A stretch of 64,000 nucleotides of DNA, taken from the NCBI GenBank assembly GCA_900551295.1, contig URVJ01000009.1:1-64000 (forward strand). The letters run 5' to 3'. Below the pieces are notes generated by a model. It made no database searches. It saw nothing but the letters and a program-made list of their open reading frames with translations, and was not told the DNA's origin. This document shows, piece by piece, positions 60,349-64,000 of the stretch. Every line of letters starts with the position of its first letter. Position 1 is the stretch's first letter. Both the position numbers and the translations under genes were made by a program. Source of the DNA: an uncultured Eubacteriales bacterium. GTDB taxonomy: Bacteria > Bacillota > Clostridia > Oscillospirales > CAG-382.

Positions 60349-61118
60349 TTTGTTTTTGTGCCGGTGTAATCGAATTCGATATTATCCGGCAGAGTCTTAT
60401 ATTTGTATTTATAGCCGTAATCGCCGTTCTTTCCGTACTTAGACTTGGTTTTCGGAACGCGGTTAAGCACAATACCGAGAATGTTCGCGCCGGCAAATTT
60501 AAGCGACGCAACGGTCTGATTTATATCCGGGTATCTTGTAATATTGTGCGAGGCAACAACGACAACACCGTCGGCAAGCTTTGAAATTGCAAGCGCGTCG
60601 GTAACGACATTGATAGGCGGAGAGTCTATGATTATAAAATCAAAGGATTCGCTGAGCTTTTCAAGCATATATGTCATGGTGCGTGAGGAAAGAAGCTCCG
60701 ACGGATTGGGCGGAAGGACGCCTGAGGTTATTACGTGAAGCGTCGGTATTTCCGGAACGCTCTGAATACAGTCGTCGAGCTTGCTCATGCCGAGCAGCGC
60801 GTTTGTAAGACCTACTCTGCTTTCAAAGCCGAAATAACGGTGGATCATAGGCTTTCTGAGGTCTGCATCTATAAGCAGAACGCGCAGATTTGTCTGCGCA
60901 AGGGTGATTGCCGTGTTTACGCAGGTAGTAGTCTTTCCCTCGCCGGGTTTAGAGCTTGAAAACAGCACCTTTCTGCAGCCGGATTCGTTTGACGGCAGCG
61001 AGAAAAGTATATTTGTTCTTAATGATTTATACGATTCAACCAAACTGAAGTTTTGATTGTCAAGTACGGAAATGCACTTTCCGAGACCGACTTTTGCGTC
61101 TTTATTCTTATTATTCAT
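60345..61118 (-). CDS. CpsD/CapB-family bacterial tyrosine kinase
   Basis: A 257-aa BY-kinase. Walker A is SKPGEGKTTT (about 55-64), Walker A' LLIDADLRKP and Walker B DFIIIDSPP. The C-terminal tail is Tyr-rich (from YGKNGDYGYKYKYK onward), the autophosphorylation cluster. The activator TM domain is on the separate upstream protein, as in Gram-positives. It controls exopolysaccharide polymer assembly together with the YveK-like and CpsB proteins of the same operon. Confidence 0.92.
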   Translation of the reverse strand: MNNKNKDAKVGLGKCISVLDNQNFSLVESYKSLRTNILFSLPSNESGCRKVLFSSSKPGEGKTTTCVNTAITLAQTNLRVLLIDADLRKPMIHRYFGFESRVGLTNALLGMSKLDDCIQSVPEIPTLHVITSGVLPPNPSELLSSRTMTYMLEKLSESFDFIIIDSPPINVVTDALAISKLADGVVVVASHNITRYPDINQTVASLKFAGANILGIVLNRVPKTKSKYGKNGDYGYKYKYKTLPDNIEFDYTGTKTK

Positions 61119-61139
61119 AAAAGTACAATCTCCTTAACA

Positions 61140-61967
61140 TCATGAGCGGCGTGCTTTGCCGTTATTTTTTACTTCTATCGGATCGTCGCGCTGCTGGTTT
61201 TCCGCATAGAAAACATCGGGAATGGTTCCGATAACGGGCAGACCGCAGGCTTCGGAAAGGCTCTTTTCGTCCTTTACTCTCGTATCTGCGCTGTCAAGGA
61301 CAAATGCCGCGCCGAACATTATCGCAGCGCCGAAAATAATTCCGACAAGCGTATAAAGCATTGTTCTGTTGTTAATAGCGCCGTTCGACGGATATGCGTT
61401 GTCGATTATACTTATAATTCCCGATCCGGGCGCAACGCTCTCTATATAGTCCATCATGACGGTCTCTATGCACCGTTCTATTTTCATTGCGTCGGACGCG
61501 TCGTCGCACACAACGTCAATACTGAACACCGCAAGCTCCTCTTTGGGAGTATAGGTTATCATCTTTCTGAGCTGTTTTGCGGTATAGCGCTTATCGGGAG
61601 TTCCGATGTCCTTTAGCTTTATGAGCTTATCGAGAGAATCGCCGTCCCTTGTGTTTCCGCCGAGATAGAACGCAACCTCTTTTGCAAAATTGTTCGTATC
61701 GAGAATCTCCATGTAGTTTGAAACAACCATCTGAGAAAGCGCAATGCCTCTCTGCTCTCCGATAAGCGTGTCGGAGCTTGACTGTTCGACAGACTGTCTG
61801 CTTGCCTGAACATAGCATTTCGTCGTAGCCTTATACATAGGGGTCACACAGAATTTTCCGTAATAGAATGCGCACGCTCCTGCCGCGACCATGCCTATAA
61901 TAAGCAGCCACCACCATTTGAGCGCGACTTTAAGCAGATCCGTAAGCGTAAGTTCTTGCTTTTCCAT
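61140..61967 (-). CDS. Wzz/YveK-family chain-length modulator and kinase activator
   Basis: A 275-aa membrane protein with helices at about 17-36 and 217-237 flanking an extracellular domain, the Wzz/YveK (CpsC) layout. The intracellular C-terminal tail would bind and activate CpsD. The cytoplasmic tail after the second helix is about 38 residues. First gene of the operon; CpsD follows after 21 bases. No glycosyltransferase genes follow, so this is a stand-alone regulatory trio, at least in this window. Confidence 0.88.
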   Translation of the reverse strand: MEKQELTLTDLLKVALKWWWLLIIGMVAAGACAFYYGKFCVTPMYKATTKCYVQASRQSVEQSSSDTLIGEQRGIALSQMVVSNYMEILDTNNFAKEVAFYLGGNTRDGDSLDKLIKLKDIGTPDKRYTAKQLRKMITYTPKEELAVFSIDVVCDDASDAMKIERCIETVMMDYIESVAPGSGIISIIDNAYPSNGAINNRTMLYTLVGIIFGAAIMFGAAFVLDSADTRVKDEKSLSEACGLPVIGTIPDVFYAENQQRDDPIEVKNNGKARRS

Positions 61968-62014
61968 TATTTTACCGTCCCTTATTTAAATCTTGCTTTT
62001 AATAACACTGATTA

Positions 62015-62043
62015 ATTATAACACATTGCAAAGTACAATGCAA
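62015..62043 (-). promoter_or_regulatory. sigma-A promoter of the YveK-CpsD-CpsB operon
   Basis: Minus-strand TTGCAT (62038-62043), a 17-base spacer and TATAAT (62015-62020), 47 bases before the first ATG. Confidence 0.7.
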
Positions 62044-62122
62044 TAGTTATTTTTCATAAAAAGCAGGCGCGTTTTCATTTTTTATCGTAAAATCGGTACA
62101 GTACCGTGTTTTCCGTCAAAGT

Positions 62123-62638
62123 TTATTCAAAACCCTTCTGTTCAAGCGCCGCGGCAATTCTGTCTGCGTTTTTCTCAGCCGAAAATCCGGTGCATTCGAC
62201 GGTAATATCCGCGTATTTTCTGTAAAACGGAGTACGGTAGTTGTAAATGTCAAGCAGAGTTTCGTTGTTCTCCGCGGCAATTCCGCGTGTGCCTCTGTTG
62301 TTTACGCGCTTGTTTATCTCGGTATACGGCGCGTAGATGTATACGCAGATACCGTTTTGCTTTAAGTGCGCCATGGAATCCTCGCGCAGTACGGCGCTGC
62401 CGCCCGTTGCAATTACGCGCGGAGTGCTCATGTCAAGAGAGAGTATCGCAAGCCTTTCTTCTTCAAGAAGTCCCGAAACGCCCTTTTTCTCAAGCGTTTC
62501 GTACAGCAGCTCTCCGGTTCTGTTCTGAATTACTATGTCGGTATCGAGAAAATCGAGTCCCAGCCTTTTCGCAAGCAGCACGCCGAGAGTGCTTTTTCCG
62601 CAGCCCGGCATACCTATAAGAATAATGCTTTTTTTCAT
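62123..62638 (-). CDS. aroK: shikimate kinase
   Basis: A 171-aa P-loop kinase. Walker A GMPGCGKST (about 8-16), LDTD near residue 34, a GGSAV segment near 79 (usually GGG) and the lid segment GTRGIAAENNE (about 118). It phosphorylates shikimate at O3 in the chorismate pathway for aromatic amino acids. Length is normal. It follows folD by 34 bases, probably cotranscribed. No other aro gene is nearby. Confidence 0.92.
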   Translation of the reverse strand: MKKSIILIGMPGCGKSTLGVLLAKRLGLDFLDTDIVIQNRTGELLYETLEKKGVSGLLEEERLAILSLDMSTPRVIATGGSAVLREDSMAHLKQNGICVYIYAPYTEINKRVNNRGTRGIAAENNETLLDIYNYRTPFYRKYADITVECTGFSAEKNADRIAAALEQKGFE

Positions 62639-62672
62639 GTTTTCACCGTCTGTATTTTTTGCTTTATATGTT

Positions 62673-63536
62673 TCAGATGTTGTGCTTTTTCGCGTGCATA
62701 CGCGCCGCAGTAAGCGTGTTTTTCATTAGCATGGTAATCGTCATGGGGCCTACGCCTCCGGGAACGGGAGTAATATACGAAGCTTTTTGCGCGCAGGATT
62801 CAAAATCGGCGTCTCCGCAGAGTTTTCCGTTCTCGTCTCTGTCCATTCCGACGTCAATTACGACGGCTCCCTCTTTTATCATATCGCCTTTTAAGAACTT
62901 AGGTTTTCCTACCGCAACAACCACAATATCCGCGCGTTTTGTGTGCTGCGCAAGATCTGCCGTTTTTGAATGGCACACCGTAACGGTACCGTTTGCGTGC
63001 AGAAGCAGCATTGCCATGGGCTTGCCTACGATATTGCTTCTGCCTATAACCACGCAGTCCTTGCCGGATATGCCGATCTTATACTGATCCATAAGTTCCA
63101 TGATGCCTGCCGGCGTGCAGGGCAGAAAGCTGTATTCGCCTATCATTATTCTTCCGACGTTTTCGGGGTGGAACGCGTCAACGTCCTTTTCGGGAGAAAT
63201 GTTGTTGACTATAAGAGCCTCGTCAAGGTGTTTCGGCAGCGGCGACTGAACAAGTATTCCGTGAATTAGGTTGTTGTGGTTCAGGGAATGTACAAGGTCT
63301 AGCAGCGCTCTTTCCGTCGTATCTTCGGGAAGTTCGTAGACCTCGGAATAAAATCCGACTTCTTCGCAGGCTTTTGCCTTGTTTCTTACGTAAATTTTCG
63401 ACGCCGGATCTTCGCCTACGATAATAACCGCGAGTCCCGGCTTTATTCCCGTGCTTTTTTCAAATTCCGAGCTGTCTTCCTTTATCTGCGCGCGCACTTT
63501 CGCGCTTACCGCTTTTCCGTCAATTATTTCTGCCAT
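62673..63536 (-). CDS. folD: bifunctional methylenetetrahydrofolate dehydrogenase/cyclohydrolase
   Basis: A 287-aa FolD of standard length. The catalytic YVRNKAKACEEVG helix has the Tyr-x-x-x-Lys pair. VQSPLPKHLDE, PCTPAGIMEL, the NADP site VIGRSNIVGKPMAMLL and the C-terminal PVPGGVGPMT are all intact. It interconverts methylene-, methenyl- and formyl-tetrahydrofolate. The ATG at 63536 is favoured over a GTG at 63545, which overlaps the GGAG. Divergent from the U32 peptidase gene. Confidence 0.96.
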   Translation of the reverse strand: MAEIIDGKAVSAKVRAQIKEDSSEFEKSTGIKPGLAVIIVGEDPASKIYVRNKAKACEEVGFYSEVYELPEDTTERALLDLVHSLNHNNLIHGILVQSPLPKHLDEALIVNNISPEKDVDAFHPENVGRIMIGEYSFLPCTPAGIMELMDQYKIGISGKDCVVIGRSNIVGKPMAMLLLHANGTVTVCHSKTADLAQHTKRADIVVVAVGKPKFLKGDMIKEGAVVIDVGMDRDENGKLCGDADFESCAQKASYITPVPGGVGPMTITMLMKNTLTAARMHAKKHNI

Positions 63537-63567
63537 AAATTTCACTCCAAATAAATCAAAAATATAA

Positions 63568-63596
63568 TTTACATTTTAACAAAAGTATTATATAAT
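63568..63596 (+). promoter_or_regulatory. sigma-A promoter of the U32 peptidase gene
   Basis: TTTACA (63568-63573), a 17-base spacer and TATAAT (63591-63596), 59 bases before the ATG. Confidence 0.65.
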
Positions 63597-63655
63597 AGTA
63601 TAATGTAAAATTTAAGTCTTTGCAACAGTATAAATGTTAAAAACACGGAGAAACA

Positions 63656-64000
63656 ATGAAAAAACCGCTTTTACTTGCTCCCTGCGGAAGTTTTGAGGCA
63701 CTGAACGCCGCGATAAGCGCCGGTGCGGACGAGGTATACTTCGGCTCTCACAGCTTCAACGCAAGATACGGCGCAAAAAACTTTGACAATGATGAAATGA
63801 GATCGGCTCTCGACCTGTGCCGCATACACGGGGTAAAGTCCAACATAACCGTAAATACCTGTCTTACCGACAGAGAGTTAAAGGACGCGCTGAATCTTGT
63901 TTACAACGCTTTGTGCATGGGTGCGGACTGCTTTATAGTGCAGGATCTCGGGCTTGCCTCGGCAATAAAGCGCACAATGCCCGAAACCGTTCTTCACGCA
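63656..64000 (+). CDS. peptidase U32 family protein, N-terminal part (continues beyond the window)
   Basis: The first 115 codons are open to the end of the window; GGAG lies 6 bases before the ATG. The start KPLLLAPCGSFEALNAAISA, the GADEVYFG motif (about 23-30) and the FNARYGAKNF segment are typical of U32 proteins. That family includes collagenase-like peptidases and rRNA/tRNA hydroxylation enzymes such as RlhA and TrhP. Which one is meant cannot be told from this part. Confidence 0.88.
   Translation, partial: MKKPLLLAPCGSFEALNAAISAGADEVYFGSHSFNARYGAKNFDNDEMRSALDLCRIHGVKSNITVNTCLTDRELKDALNLVYNALCMGADCFIVQDLGLASAIKRTMPETVLHA

Noticed and set aside
63537..63655. Tetrahydrofolate riboswitch upstream of folD
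   Set aside because: The space upstream of folD is short, AT-rich and already holds the divergent promoter; no structured leader is visible.
1..64000. CRISPR arrays, insertion sequences, rRNA or tRNA genes
   Set aside because: No regularly spaced repeat series, transposase-like protein, rRNA stretch or tRNA cloverleaf was seen on either strand by reading; a tool-based scan was not possible.

Overview
The window looks like a chromosome segment of an anaerobic, gut- or rumen-type Clostridia bacterium (probably an Oscillospirales/Ruminococcaceae relative). The evidence is strong AGGAGG-type ribosome binding sites, sigma-A promoters with 17-bp spacers, an infC-rpmI-rplT operon of Firmicutes type, S-layer (SLH) proteins, copper-amine-oxidase-like 'stalk' domains, cohesin/dockerin modules and a CpsB/CpsD/YveK-type tyrosine-phosphorylation module. 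The genus is an inference. No rRNA, tRNA, CRISPR array or transposase was seen.

Layout. 0-9.4 kb: SLOG protein, heterodimeric ABC exporter, stalk protein, a 1109-aa MBG/cohesin surface protein and a dockerin protein. 9.4-17.3 kb: MATE transporter, a three-gene sugar isomerase/oxidoreductase operon, two tandem AraC regulators and a polysaccharide flippase. 17.4-24.4 kb: two paralogous S-layer proteins of about 1100 aa, whose promoters share a TGTTACA-N4-TGTTACA element. 24.4-25.4 kb: about 1 kb without a gene, with hairpins and one copy of a 51-bp exact repeat whose other copy is at the window's left edge. 25.4-27.5 kb: YgjV-like protein and infC-rpmI-rplT; infC appears to start at AUA. 27.6-30.3 kb: amino-acid ABC transporter whose binding protein looks circularly permuted. 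30.4-34.0 kb: WbsX/GH99-like protein, aldose epimerase, oxidoreductase.

34.1-44.4 kb is a compact minus-strand cassette of phage head and neck genes in P22-like order: small terminase, large terminase, portal, scaffold, decoration-like, coat, small protein, adaptor-like, hub-like, coiled coil. It has one clear upstream promoter next to GAAC-N4-GTTC (LexA-type) motifs and one strong terminator. It has no integrase, repressor, replication, lysis or receptor-binding gene. 44.5-51 kb: BrnQ transporter, a candidate 150-nt non-coding RNA with its own promoter and terminator, a large secreted carbohydrate-binding-type protein and a Na/Pi cotransporter. 51-59.5 kb: glycan-use genes (GH2, GH78, oxidoreductase, SGNH-like protein, sugar isomerase). 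59.6-64 kb: YveK-CpsD-CpsB, shikimate kinase, FolD and the start of a U32 peptidase.

The strongest candidates for something new are the stand-alone capsid cassette, the circularly permuted binding protein, the 46.1-46.2 kb RNA and the shared S-layer promoter element. All assignments come from reading the sequence; no database search was run.
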